Shown piece after piece: positions 16,302 through 23,924 of a stretch of DNA of 64,000 nucleotides. Within the stretch, counting starts at the first letter, position 1. Each line of letters begins with the position of its first letter. Origin of the DNA: Streptomyces sp. NBC_01276. Its GTDB lineage: Bacteria > Actinomycetota > Actinomycetes > Streptomycetales > Streptomycetaceae. A model generated the notes under the pieces. That model was not told where the DNA came from, ran no database searches, and saw nothing but the letters and a program-made list of their open reading frames with translations. The translations under genes and the position numbers were made by a program. The stretch lies in the NCBI RefSeq assembly GCF_041435355.1, contig NZ_CP108442.1, positions 62,001-126,000 of the forward strand, read 5' to 3'.

Positions 16302-17174
16302 TCACGAGCGCTGCCGGAAATGGGCCCGGTGTTCCCGCAGGAACGCGTCGAGGGTGCGGGGCGGGCGGCCGAGGATGTCGGCGACGGTGTCCGTCGGGGT
16401 TTCGGGACGGGTCACGGCGAGCTGCTGGATCTCCGTCACGTGGTCGGCCAGCCAGGCGGGCATGTGGGCGTGGCGGATGAGGTCTTCTCGCATCTCGTCC
16501 CGGGTGAGGTTGACGTAGCGGATTCGGCTGCCGGTCAGGACGGTCAGTCGTGCGGCGAGTTCGGAGTAGGTGACGGCCTCGGGTCCGGTCAGGACGTAGG
16601 TGCCGCCTGCGATGTCCGGCCTGGTGAGGGCGGCTGCGGCGACGTCGCCGATGTCGCGGCAGTCGATGTGGTTGCAGGGCGCGCCGCCCGTCGTGCCGAG
16701 GATGACGCCCCGGGCCACGGTGGGGGCCAGGCGCAGGAGGTTCTGCATGAACGCGTAGGGGCGCAGGACGGTGTGGGTGAGACCGCTGCCGCGCAGGTGT
16801 TCCTCGACGGCGTGGTGTCCGCGGGAGACGGCGACCGGGGAGTCGGGTTCGGCGGCGGGTGCGGAGATCTTGACGATGTGTCCGATGCCGGCCTGGGCGG
16901 CGATGTCGATGACACGGGTTTCGAGTTCCACCTGTGCGGGGCCGTTGGCCATGGCGAGGAAGAGCCGGTCGGCGCCCTCGAAGGCGGTGCGCAGGGAACG
17001 GGGGTCGGCGGCGTCGGCGTACTGGACCTCGACGGGCGGTCGGTGGGCAGCGGTCATGCCGGGGATCGGCCTGTGCGGAGTGCGGGTCAGTGCGCGGACG
17101 GGTGCGCCGAGCGCGCGGAGGCGGTGGAGCAGGGCGTTTCCGGTGGCTCCGGTCGCTCCCATGACGACGATCAT
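16302..17174 (-). CDS. NmrA-like NAD(P)-binding protein (atypical SDR)
   Basis: A 290-residue atypical short-chain dehydrogenase. The start MIVVMGATGATGNALLHRLR gives the GxTGxxG-type dinucleotide-binding motif. The later sequence has the VKISA strand and LRPYAFMQNLLRLAP, characteristic of NmrA/quinone-reductase (QOR2)-like proteins. The catalytic Tyr-Lys pair of classical SDRs is not evident, so the protein may act as a reductase on quinone-like substrates or as a redox sensor. The ATG at 17174 is preceded by AAGGAATGAG. It is downstream of a membrane protein gene on the same strand, separated by a 149-base gap with a G-rich tract, and that unit begins behind a MarR-type palindrome. Confidence 0.85.
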   Translation of the reverse strand: MIVVMGATGATGNALLHRLRALGAPVRALTRTPHRPIPGMTAAHRPPVEVQYADAADPRSLRTAFEGADRLFLAMANGPAQVELETRVIDIAAQAGIGHIVKISAPAAEPDSPVAVSRGHHAVEEHLRGSGLTHTVLRPYAFMQNLLRLAPTVARGVILGTTGGAPCNHIDCRDIGDVAAAALTRPDIAGGTYVLTGPEAVTYSELAARLTVLTGSRIRYVNLTRDEMREDLIRHAHMPAWLADHVTEIQQLAVTRPETPTDTVADILGRPPRTLDAFLREHRAHFRQRS

Positions 17175-17221
17175 CGTGTGCTCATTCCTTGGGTGACTTC
17201 CCGGCGTCGGATGCCGCCGGA

Positions 17222-17266
17222 GGTGGGTGGGGCGGGTCGGGTCGGGGCAGGGTGGGGTGGGGTGGG
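17222..17266 (+). other. G-rich tract with G-quadruplex potential
   Basis: At least nine runs of three or four G separated by one or two bases (GGGTGGGGCGGG, then GGGTGGGGTGGGGTGGG). They lie on the plus strand between the membrane protein gene and the NmrA-type gene, so the G-rich strand is the template strand for both. Confidence 0.7.
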
Positions 17267-17323
17267 TTCGGTCGGGCTTGGGCTCGTACGGCGGCGGACG
17301 GGCCGTGGTACCGCTCGGGTGGG

Positions 17324-17797
17324 TCATGCCGGGGAGGCCGCGGTGGTGCGGCGCCAGCGCAGGGTGACGATGGTGGTGGCGAGCGCCGCGGAGGCGGGCA
17401 GGTCGATGCGCAGGCGCTCCAGCCAAGGGCCGGCGGGGACCGGGGTGTGGGCGGGTAGCCATTGGGCGGCGAACCATCCCAGCGGGGCCGCCGCGCCGAC
17501 GGCGGCGATGACGAGCGCCACGGTCAGGACGACGCGCGGCATGGTGGTGGTCCACCGTCGGGGCTGCCCTCCGTGCCGCAGCCAGGCGCCGACCAGGAAG
17601 GCCACGACGGCGGAGGTGCCGGCGATGGAGGTGCAGGCGGCCACGGCCAAGTCCGGCTGCCCGGTGACGACTCCGGCGGTACCGGCCGTGAGCGCGGGGG
17701 CGGCGTACGCGGTCAGCACCTCTCGCCACAGGGTGAACGGCCGGGCCGGCCGGGAGGCTGCCCGGTTTCCGCGGGTCCTGTCTTTCGTTGCTGGCAT
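17324..17797 (-). CDS. Small membrane protein, unknown function
   Basis: A 157-residue protein with a basic N-terminus (KDRTRGNRAASRPARP) and three to four hydrophobic segments (LTAYAAPALTAGTAGV, SIAGTSAVVAFLVGAW, VVLTVALVIAAVGAAA, ASAALATTIVTL). I recognise no family; it resembles small multi-pass proteins found beside oxidoreductases. AACGAGAAAGAGG precedes the ATG. A near-perfect MarR-type palindrome lies 80-100 bases upstream, after the MarR terminator, so this gene and the following NmrA-type gene are probably one MarR-controlled unit. Confidence 0.6.
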   Translation of the reverse strand: MPATKDRTRGNRAASRPARPFTLWREVLTAYAAPALTAGTAGVVTGQPDLAVAACTSIAGTSAVVAFLVGAWLRHGGQPRRWTTTMPRVVLTVALVIAAVGAAAPLGWFAAQWLPAHTPVPAGPWLERLRIDLPASAALATTIVTLRWRRTTAASPA

Positions 17798-17877
17798 GCC
17801 GGCCTCTTTCTCGTTCGTGTGAGGAAAGCGAAGGGGCGCGGCGGGGCCTTCGGGGTCGGTCGCCTCGCCTCGCCGAT

Positions 17878-17897
17878 ATAATTAGGCGGCTAACTAT
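17878..17897 (-). promoter_or_regulatory. MarR-type operator upstream of the membrane protein/NmrA unit
   Basis: Near-perfect 20-base palindrome ATAATTAGGCGGCTAACTAT. Its TTAGGCG half-site recurs in the palindrome at the MarR gene start, so the same regulator probably binds both. Confidence 0.65.
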
Positions 17898-17902
17898 CAG
17901 GT

Positions 17903-17935
17903 CGAAAAAGAGGCCCCGCCGGAGGGGCGGGACCC
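17903..17935 (-). terminator. Intrinsic terminator of the MarR gene
   Basis: Read on the minus strand: stem CCCGCC, loop CCTCC, stem GGCGGG, then CCTCTTTTTC. A GC stem followed by a T-run, just past the MarR stop, is a textbook intrinsic terminator. Confidence 0.75.
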
Positions 17936-17955
17936 AAACCCCGACGGAAGTCGGG

Positions 17956-18474
17956 TCAGTCCGCGAACAGGGCCGAGCTGCCGCGTACCACGCGGGCCAG
18001 CAGCTCCAGGAACACCGCACGCTCCTCGCCGGAGAGCCCGTCCACCATCGCCTCAAGCCGCCCGAAGTGCTCCGGCGCCATGTCGCGCAGGCGCTGCGCC
18101 CCGCGGGCGGTCAGGACGGCCACCGTGCCCCGCCCGTCCTCCGTGGACGGCCGACGGGCGATCAGACCCTCGCGCTCCAGGCCGTCCAGCAGGCCGGTGA
18201 CCGTGGCCCGGGAGACATCGAGGTCGGCCGCGAGGCGCGAGGGGGTCTTCTCCCCGCCGTGGTCTTCGAGGTCGGCGAGCAGTCGGTAGCGCCCCGTCGA
18301 CAGGCCGAACCTGGCGAAGTGCACTTCGGCCGCCCGGCCGACCCTCGCACCCGCCGAGATCAGCCGCACCGCGACCAGCACGGCCTGCGGATCGACCTCC
18401 AGGCCGTAGCGTTCGACCTGCCGCCTGGCCTGGTCGAGCGTGGGCGCCTCGCCGTCGATCCCGTCTGCCGTCAT
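17956..18474 (-). CDS. MarR-family transcriptional regulator
   Basis: A 172-residue winged-helix repressor. An N-terminal helical dimerisation segment leads to STGRYRLLADLEDHGGE, the helix-turn-helix (TPSRLAADLDVSRATVTGLL), and the conserved wing, which includes DGRGTVAVLTARG (a DxRxxxxxLT pattern). C-terminal dimer helices follow. MarR proteins usually release DNA on binding phenolic or other small ligands, or on thiol oxidation; this one has no cysteine, so a ligand is more likely. The ATG at 18474 sits in the edge of a 24-base palindrome that suggests autoregulation. A second related palindrome precedes the downstream membrane protein/NmrA unit, and an intrinsic terminator follows this gene. 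Confidence 0.88.
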   Translation of the reverse strand: MTADGIDGEAPTLDQARRQVERYGLEVDPQAVLVAVRLISAGARVGRAAEVHFARFGLSTGRYRLLADLEDHGGEKTPSRLAADLDVSRATVTGLLDGLEREGLIARRPSTEDGRGTVAVLTARGAQRLRDMAPEHFGRLEAMVDGLSGEERAVFLELLARVVRGSSALFAD

Positions 18475-18476
18475 GT

Positions 18477-18500
18477 AAGTAATATGGCGCCTAATCACTT
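18477..18500 (-). promoter_or_regulatory. Operator at the MarR gene start
   Basis: Imperfect 24-base palindrome centred on GGCGCC: AAGTAATATGGC joined to GCCTAATCACTT. It starts two bases before the MarR ATG and contains the same TTAGGCG half-site (minus strand) as the downstream operator. It fits autorepression. Confidence 0.65.
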
Positions 18501-18610
18501 GGGCTGTCAAGGCACTTTCCCTCCGGCCTTGCGGTCGCTCAGCGGCCCACGGCCCGCGGTCGGTCCGCGTCCCGTTTCCCGGCCGCCCGGATATCGGTAG
18601 CGTGTTCCGG

Positions 18611-19156
18611 ATGACCGTGGGAAGCGCAGGGACCAGACTCGTCGTCGTACGGGGGAACTCGGCATCGGGCAAGTCGTCGGTGGCGGCCGGGATCCGCGAC
18701 CGGTTCGGCCGGGGCCTGGCCCTCGTCGGGCAGGACAACCTCCGCCGGACCGTGCTGCGCGAACGGGACCGGCCCGGCGCCGCGAACATCGGCCTGATCG
18801 ACTCCGTGGCCCGCTACGCCCTCGACGCCGGGTACCACGTCCTCGTCGAGGGCATCCTCTCCGCCGACCGCTACGGCACCATGCTCACGCGGCTGCTCGC
18901 CGACCACCGCGGCGTCTCCGGGTGCTACTACCTCGACATCCCGATGGCCGAGACGCTGCTGCGCCACGCGACGAAGGCCGACCTCGCGTACCGCGCCCAG
19001 GTCACCGAACGCGAGCTGCGCGACTGGTACCGCGAGCGCGACCTGCTGCCCGGCGGCGTCGAAACCGTCATCGGACCCGACAGCACCCTCGACGGCACGG
19101 TCGACCTCATCATGCGGGAGACCGGCCTCGCGGGACTGCCGGCCCACGACGACTGA
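18611..19156 (+). CDS. P-loop kinase (AAA/zeta-type), probable small-molecule kinase
   Basis: A 181-residue P-loop protein. The Walker A motif is GNSASGKSS near residue 20, VGQDNLRR and YHVLVEGILS are strands of the kinase fold, and RAQVTERELRDWYRERDLLP is the usual C-terminal basic helix. Proteins of this shape include zeta-toxin-like and chloramphenicol phosphotransferase-like kinases. No antitoxin gene is adjacent, so toxin function is unlikely to be that of a classic module. The substrate is unknown. I chose the ATG at 18611 over the in-frame GTG at 18602 because the P-loop then starts at the normal distance. The gene is divergent from the MarR gene. Confidence 0.8.
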   Translation: MTVGSAGTRLVVVRGNSASGKSSVAAGIRDRFGRGLALVGQDNLRRTVLRERDRPGAANIGLIDSVARYALDAGYHVLVEGILSADRYGTMLTRLLADHRGVSGCYYLDIPMAETLLRHATKADLAYRAQVTERELRDWYRERDLLPGGVETVIGPDSTLDGTVDLIMRETGLAGLPAHDD

Positions 19157-19264
19157 GAACTCCGCCCTGCCGTCGTCACGCCCCGGGCGCCGCGTGGTGG
19201 CGCGAGGCCCCGGTGGGCCGCCGGGACCTCCCCCGCACCGCGGCGGGCCGCGATACTGGCCGTC

Positions 19265-19807
19265 ATGACCATCACCGGCAACACGCCTGCGACAGCCTTC
19301 TCCCGGATCAAGGTCCGCACCGGGGCCGTCGTCTTCTGCGGCGAGGACATCGCGCTCATCCGCCGCGAGCGCGCGGGCTCCGTCCACTACACCCCTCCCG
19401 GCGGCAACGTCGAGGACGGGGAAGACTTCCCGCAGGCCCTGCGCCGGGAGCTCGGCGAAGAACTCGAACTCGACGTGGACCAGGCGGACGGCGGTGACCT
19501 CATGTGGGTCGTCGACCAACGCGTCACCCGCCCGGGGCCCACCCCCTCACCGCGTAAGATCCACTTGATCTACCGCTTCCACATCACCCCCGAGGTCCGT
19601 GCCCGCCTCGCCACGCACGAGCTGGACGAACTCCCCGACGGCGGCCACGAGATCGGCGTCATCGAGTGGGTCCCCTACCGCGACGCCGCCCTGCTGCCGG
19701 TCTTCCCTCCCATCGGGCCCGCGCTCGCCGCCCTGGACCACCCCCGCGCACCGGTCGCCAACCCCGCCCTGGACGCCGTCACGGACGCGAACTACACCTG
19801 GGTCTGA
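19265..19807 (+). CDS. NUDIX hydrolase
   Basis: A 180-residue NUDIX protein that hydrolyses a nucleoside diphosphate linked to another moiety. The Nudix box is complete: Gly47, Glu53, then RELGEE at 61-66 supplying the metal-binding glutamates. The fold begins TGAVVFCGEDIALIRRE and ends near IEWVPYRDAALLPV. Length and the TPPGGNVEDGED segment fit general Nudix proteins of Streptomyces. Specificity cannot be read from the sequence. It may follow the P-loop kinase gene in one unit, with a 108-base gap. A stable hairpin begins two bases past the stop. Confidence 0.88.
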   Translation: MTITGNTPATAFSRIKVRTGAVVFCGEDIALIRRERAGSVHYTPPGGNVEDGEDFPQALRRELGEELELDVDQADGGDLMWVVDQRVTRPGPTPSPRKIHLIYRFHITPEVRARLATHELDELPDGGHEIGVIEWVPYRDAALLPVFPPIGPALAALDHPRAPVANPALDAVTDANYTWV

Positions 19808-19808
19808 T

Positions 19809-19824
19809 CCCCCGACGCCGGGGG
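19809..19824 (+). terminator. Hairpin after NUDIX gene
   Basis: Perfect 6-base stem CCCCCG and CGGGGG with loop ACGC, beginning one base after the NUDIX stop codon. Confidence 0.5.
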
Positions 19825-19862
19825 CGGCCCTGACACGGCCCGCTCCTCGGGAGGCCTCCGGG

Positions 19863-20351
19863 CTACGAACCCGAGCGGAGGCCCAGGGCGCTGTGCAGCA
19901 CGATCCCGGCGGGAACGTCCTCGCGGCCCGACGCCCCGCGGACCCGCTCCACCAGGCGCGCGCGGAGCTCCTGTGCCGGCTCACCGAGCACGATGGCGCT
20001 GAGTACGAGTTCCAGCATCAGGCAGTCGTACACGTCATCCGTGCCGGTGTAGCGGTCCCCGTCCCGCTCCACCACCGCCGCGGTGACCTGCCGGCCGCCG
20101 CTGTCGAGGGGGGTGAAGGTCGCTTCGACGACCCCGTGGCCCGTCCAGCTCCGGTGCAGATGGACGACGTTCCCCTCGGCGAAGACGTTCCACTTCTCGT
20201 CCATGTCCCGGGCGCGGTAGCCCAGCCGGATGCGCTCCCATTCCTCGTCCGACCAGATCCGGTCCGGCAGGAGCGACAGCGGTCTGGGGACGACGATCGG
20301 CTGGAGACGGCGGGACAACGAGGCGCGGGTCACGGGTTCGTCTGTCGGCAT
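19863..20351 (-). CDS. Conserved hypothetical protein
   Basis: A 162-residue soluble protein without a recognised family. Visible features are a motif rich in aromatic and charged residues (RIWSDEEWERIRLGYRARDM), a strand-rich centre (VHLHRSWTGHGVVEATFTPL) with two conserved-looking histidines, and an aspartate-rich YTGTDDVYDCLMLELVLSA segment leading to C-terminal helices. It has no signal peptide or membrane segment. Composition and codon use are typical of the surrounding genome, so I take it as real. It is divergent from the MurG-like gene with 148 bases between them, which may hold both promoters. Confidence 0.6.
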   Translation of the reverse strand: MPTDEPVTRASLSRRLQPIVVPRPLSLLPDRIWSDEEWERIRLGYRARDMDEKWNVFAEGNVVHLHRSWTGHGVVEATFTPLDSGGRQVTAAVVERDGDRYTGTDDVYDCLMLELVLSAIVLGEPAQELRARLVERVRGASGREDVPAGIVLHSALGLRSGS

Positions 20352-20499
20352 GCCGTGATCCTACGGACGGACCGGCGCCCGGGGAGAGGGAATTTGTGCC
20401 CACGCCCACACCCCTGCGAATCGCGCGTTCCGACGGCCTCGCCGCGACGGCCCCCGCCCCCGGTCGTGGTCTGCGGCCGTCGAACAGTAGGGTGACCAG

Positions 20500-21672
20500 G
20501 TGGATACTCCTTCGCTCCCGCGTTCTTTCCGGCTGCTCGTGACGGGTGGCGGCACCGGCGGTCATACCTATCCGGCCCTCACCGCGGTCCGGACCCTGCA
20601 AGGTCGGCTCGCGGCTGCGGGCGGCACCCTGGACGTCCTGTGGATCGGCACCCCGGACGGTCTCGAGGCGCGCGTCGCTCCCGCGGAGGGCATCGCCTTC
20701 AAGACGGTGGCCACGGGGAAGATCCGCCGCTCGTCGAACCCGCTGAAGATGCTGTCCGCCGCGAACGTGAAGGACATGGCCCGGGTGCCGCTCGGTGTGG
20801 CACAGGCCCGTGCGATCGTGTCCGAGTTCCAGCCCGACGTCGTCCTGGCGACCGGCGGATACGTCGCCGTCCCGGCCGGTCTCGCCGCGCGGCTCAACCG
20901 GCGTCCGCTGGTCCTGCACGAGCAGACGGTCCGGCTGGGCCTGGCCAACCGGAAGCTCGCGAGTTCCGCGACCCGGATCGCCGTGTCCTCGGAGTCCTCG
21001 CTGGCCCTGCTGCCCGCCGATGTGCGGGACCGCGCGGTCGTCACCGGTAACCCGGTGCGGCCGGAGGTGCTGTCCGGTCACCCGGACAAGGCGGTCGAGG
21101 CGCTGGCGCTGTACGGGTTCGACCGGCGGCTGCCGACCGTCTACGTCACCGGTGGCGCGCAGGGTGCCCAGCAGATCAACGGCGTCGTGCGGGACCTCCT
21201 GCCCTGGCTGCTGACCTACGCGAACGTGATCCACCAGTGCGGCCCGGCGAACGTGGACGAACTCCGCAGCGCCGCAGCCGCCCTGGACCCGGTCCTGGCC
21301 GGGCGCTACCACCTGACCGGTTTCGTCGGGCCGGAGCTGCCCGATGTGCTGGCGCTGGCCGATGTGGTGCTGTCGCGGAGCGGGGCGGGAACGCTGGCGG
21401 AGCTGACCGCGCTGGGCAAGCCGGCCGTGTTCGTTCCGCTGGCCACTTCCGCGGGGAACGAGCAGGCGCACAACGCCCAGCACCTGGCCGACGCGGGCGC
21501 GGCGGTCGCCCTGCTGGGCGAGGTCACGACGCAGGCCCTCGGGGACGCTCTGGGCCCGCTGCTGACCGACCCCGGCCGGCGAACGGCGATGGCGGAGCGG
21601 GCGCGTGCGTACGGCAGGCCGGACGCCGCGGACCGGCTCGTGGACGTACTCCTGGCCGCGGCCAACGGCTGA
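20500..21672 (+). CDS. MurG-like UDP-GlcNAc glycosyltransferase paralogue
   Basis: A 390-residue GT-B glycosyltransferase of the MurG family, which transfers GlcNAc to lipid I in peptidoglycan synthesis. The N-terminal GGGTGGHTYPAL motif binds the acceptor diphosphate. GNPVR and GGAQGAQQIN mark the inter-domain region, and LSRSGAGTLAELTALGKPAV forms the donor-binding site, followed by the NEQAHNAQHL segment. It lies outside a division/cell wall (dcw) cluster with no cell-wall genes nearby, and HQTG of canonical MurG is replaced by HQCGPAN, so it is probably a paralogue with its own acceptor. The start is GTG at 20500. It sits alone between unrelated genes. Confidence 0.85.
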   Translation: MDTPSLPRSFRLLVTGGGTGGHTYPALTAVRTLQGRLAAAGGTLDVLWIGTPDGLEARVAPAEGIAFKTVATGKIRRSSNPLKMLSAANVKDMARVPLGVAQARAIVSEFQPDVVLATGGYVAVPAGLAARLNRRPLVLHEQTVRLGLANRKLASSATRIAVSSESSLALLPADVRDRAVVTGNPVRPEVLSGHPDKAVEALALYGFDRRLPTVYVTGGAQGAQQINGVVRDLLPWLLTYANVIHQCGPANVDELRSAAAALDPVLAGRYHLTGFVGPELPDVLALADVVLSRSGAGTLAELTALGKPAVFVPLATSAGNEQAHNAQHLADAGAAVALLGEVTTQALGDALGPLLTDPGRRTAMAERARAYGRPDAADRLVDVLLAAANG

Positions 21673-21786
21673 CCGTCCGAACAATCCTGGGGGAAACCCG
21701 GGCCGTGCCGGGGACCGGGGTGACGAGCGGGCGGTCGCCTACCGGGCCCCGCGGGCTTCCCGACGGGCCCGGCGGCGCATGCGCGG

Positions 21787-23031
21787 TCAGAACCAGTGCA
21801 GGCAGTGCGGGGCGCGCTCGGCGCGGAAGAGGGCGTCGGCGAGGACGGCCGCGCCCGGGTGGTGGGCCCGGACGTGTCCGGCGCGCACGAGCGTGCTCGG
21901 GGCGGTGCCGCCGAGGTAGACCGAGCCCAGATCGCTCACGTCCAGGGACAGGTCGGGCTCCCGGCCCGTCGGAACGCACTCGGCCGCGCCGTCCCGGACG
22001 GTCAGCAGGTACCGGTTGCGCTCGCCGAGGAACGGGTCGTCGACGTCGAGGACGAGCTCGCCGTCCGTGAACCAGCCGCGCGCGGTCAGCGCACGCGGTA
22101 CGTCCAGCAGTCTCACCCAGAGCCAGTCCGTGTCGTTTCCCACCTGGCCGGCCCGGAAGTCGGCGAGCTGCCAGCGGAGCGGGTGCCCGGGCGGATAGTG
22201 CCTGAACACGACCTGCGTGACCAGGTCGTGGCCGAGCAGGAATCGCGCCAGGGCCGTGGAGACGGCGTCCTCGGTGGCGATGGTCTCGTCGACCGTCAGG
22301 GTGGCGGGCTCGCCGACCGAGTAGCTGGCGTACCCGTCCGGTACGCCGTCGGCGTCGCGGTGCACCGCGACGTAGCGCGGCGCCGCGGTGACCGGCGGCT
22401 GCCCCGCCCCCAGGGCCCACCAGCGGCGCGGCCGGGACAGTGCGCCGGGCTGTGCGCGGCGGTACCGGTCGTAGACCTCCTCCAGGATCGCGCCGCAGTC
22501 GGCACGCCGCAGCACCTCCACCGAGCCGGTGTCCGGCCCGGCGTCCGGGCCGGTCTCCGGCGCGCCGGCCATCGTGCGTGCCCGGGGTACGGCGAGGGCG
22601 GCCTCGTGGCGCGGCACCGTCAGGCGCGCCGTGTAGGTCGCCGGTCCGTAGCCGAACCTGCGGTAGATCAGGGCCTCGGAGGCCAACAGCACGGAGAGGA
22701 ACTCCCCGCGCTCGCGCAGGTCGGCGAGCTGATGCCGCATCATCGCGCTGAGCACGCCCTGGCGCCGGTGCGAGGGCAGGACGCCCACTGCGGTCACCCC
22801 GGAGGCCGGGGCGAGGGCCCCGCCCGGGAGGGTGAGCTCGAAGGAGTGCGCGCCGGCGGTGCCGACGGGCCGCCCGTCCGGTGTCAGGGCGAGCAGGCAG
22901 CGATGGGTTTCGAGGGCCGACCACCAGAGCCCGCCACCGTCGACCGGGGTTTCGGGGAAACGCCCGAACGCGGCGTGGAGCGTGTCGACGAAGACGTCGA
23001 AGTCCTCATCGGTCGTGGAACGAATCTGCAT
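21787..23031 (-). CDS. Eis-family GNAT N-acetyltransferase
   Basis: A 414-residue protein matching the three-domain Eis (enhanced intracellular survival) family: an N-terminal GNAT domain with VTAVGVLPSHRRQGVLSAMM (acetyl-CoA loop, V-x-P-x-x-R-R-x-G), a second GNAT-like domain, and a C-terminal sterol-carrier-like domain ending in a free carboxylate. The final residues HCLHWF place an aromatic at the C-terminus, which acts in catalysis in this family. Eis proteins acetylate amines such as aminoglycosides at several positions; the natural target here is unknown. The ATG at 23031 puts the GNAT domain at the N-terminus (MQIRSTTDEDFDVFVDTLHA). A longer frame to 23196 adds unconvincing sequence. 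Confidence 0.85.
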   Translation of the reverse strand: MQIRSTTDEDFDVFVDTLHAAFGRFPETPVDGGGLWWSALETHRCLLALTPDGRPVGTAGAHSFELTLPGGALAPASGVTAVGVLPSHRRQGVLSAMMRHQLADLRERGEFLSVLLASEALIYRRFGYGPATYTARLTVPRHEAALAVPRARTMAGAPETGPDAGPDTGSVEVLRRADCGAILEEVYDRYRRAQPGALSRPRRWWALGAGQPPVTAAPRYVAVHRDADGVPDGYASYSVGEPATLTVDETIATEDAVSTALARFLLGHDLVTQVVFRHYPPGHPLRWQLADFRAGQVGNDTDWLWVRLLDVPRALTARGWFTDGELVLDVDDPFLGERNRYLLTVRDGAAECVPTGREPDLSLDVSDLGSVYLGGTAPSTLVRAGHVRAHHPGAAVLADALFRAERAPHCLHWF

Positions 23032-23234
23032 CGCGGCCCGCCGCCTTCTCGGTGTGCGGCACCACGCCTCGCGGTGCCCGGCCACAGTGCAGCGTCTATC
23101 CCCGGGCGACGCAACCGAAATACGGCCGGGTCCGCGGTCGGTCACGGCGGCGCCCGGTCCCGGACCGGGCGCCGCCGCTGCGGGGCGCCGGCTCACGGCG
23201 CCCCGCAGCAGGCCCCGTGGAGGGCGAGGGGCGG

Positions 23235-23422
23235 ATGGTCGGGACCCGGGTCCGCGCCACCGGCCTCAGGTCGGAGGCCGTCCTGGCCCGCCACGCGCAG
23301 ATGGCGGTCCTCGATGTGCTCTACGTCGCCGTGGCCAACGTACGTACGACACCACGACCGAGGCGATGGCGGCCACCCAGGAGGCGGTCCGGCCCTACCG
23401 TGGCGACGGCGGCGGGAGCTGA
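23235..23422 (+). pseudogene. MurR/RpiR-family regulator remnant (C-terminal end)
   Basis: Frame one reads RATGLRSEAVLARHAQMAVL, then DVLYVAVA, and shifts at 23335-23336. Frame two continues QRTYDTTTEAMAATQEAV to a stop at 23422. Together these give the last helices of the SIS sugar-phosphate-binding domain of an RpiR regulator (AVLDxLYVAVAQRTYD is characteristic). One missing C restores the frame. The whole DNA-binding domain and most of the SIS domain are absent upstream. A sugar kinase remnant follows, as expected for a MurNAc/GlcNAc catabolic locus. Confidence 0.7.
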
Positions 23423-23466
23423 CGGCCGGGAGGCCTCCCGCGCCCCGGACGAGTGGGAGACGGGAC

Positions 23467-23924
23467 ATGACGCTGGTGCTGGGGATCGACGGCGGCGGCT
23501 CCACCCTGCGGGCGGCGGTCGCGGACTCGGACGGCCTCGTGGTCATCTCGGGCACGGGTGCGGCCGCCGCCCGGATGCGCGGCCACCGCCTCGCCGCGAC
23601 CGCGGACGGCTGCGGGTGGCTGACCGGTGACGACGGGAGCGGCTTCTGGATCGCCCGTGAAGGCGTACGCCGTGCCCTGCGCGCCGTCGACGGGCGCGGG
23701 CCCGCGACACTGCTGATCGACCGGTTGGCCGAGGCCTTCGGGGCACCCGCCGCGGACCCGGCGTCGGTGCGCTTCGCCCTCGTCGACGGGGCCCTCGCGG
23801 GGTCCGGACCCGCCTCGCTGGCCCGGTACTGCCCGCTGGTGGTCGGGGCGGCCGTCGACGGGGACGCGGTGGCGGTGACGGGCGGTCTCCCGTCGCCCGG
23901 CGGCCCCGCACGGGGGGGGGCGGG
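23467..23924 (+). pseudogene. BadF/BcrA-type N-acetylglucosamine kinase remnant
   Basis: The start is intact: MTLVLGIDGGGSTLRAAVAD, the phosphate-1 loop of the ASKHA kinase fold. It then jumps in frame to LVVISGTGAAAARMRGHRLA and WLTGDDGSGFWIAREGVRRA, motifs that normally lie about 80-100 residues further on. The second half is also missing: after GDAVAVTGGLPSP the frame loses homology at a run of nine G (23912-23920) and meets the 3' end of the convergent reductase gene. About 150 residues remain of a usual 310-330. Internal and 3' deletions make activity unlikely. It follows the RpiR remnant. Confidence 0.72.

Noticed and set aside
18611..19156. Zeta-type toxin of a toxin-antitoxin module
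   Set aside because: The P-loop fold fits, but no small antitoxin gene is adjacent and the neighbour is a NUDIX gene.
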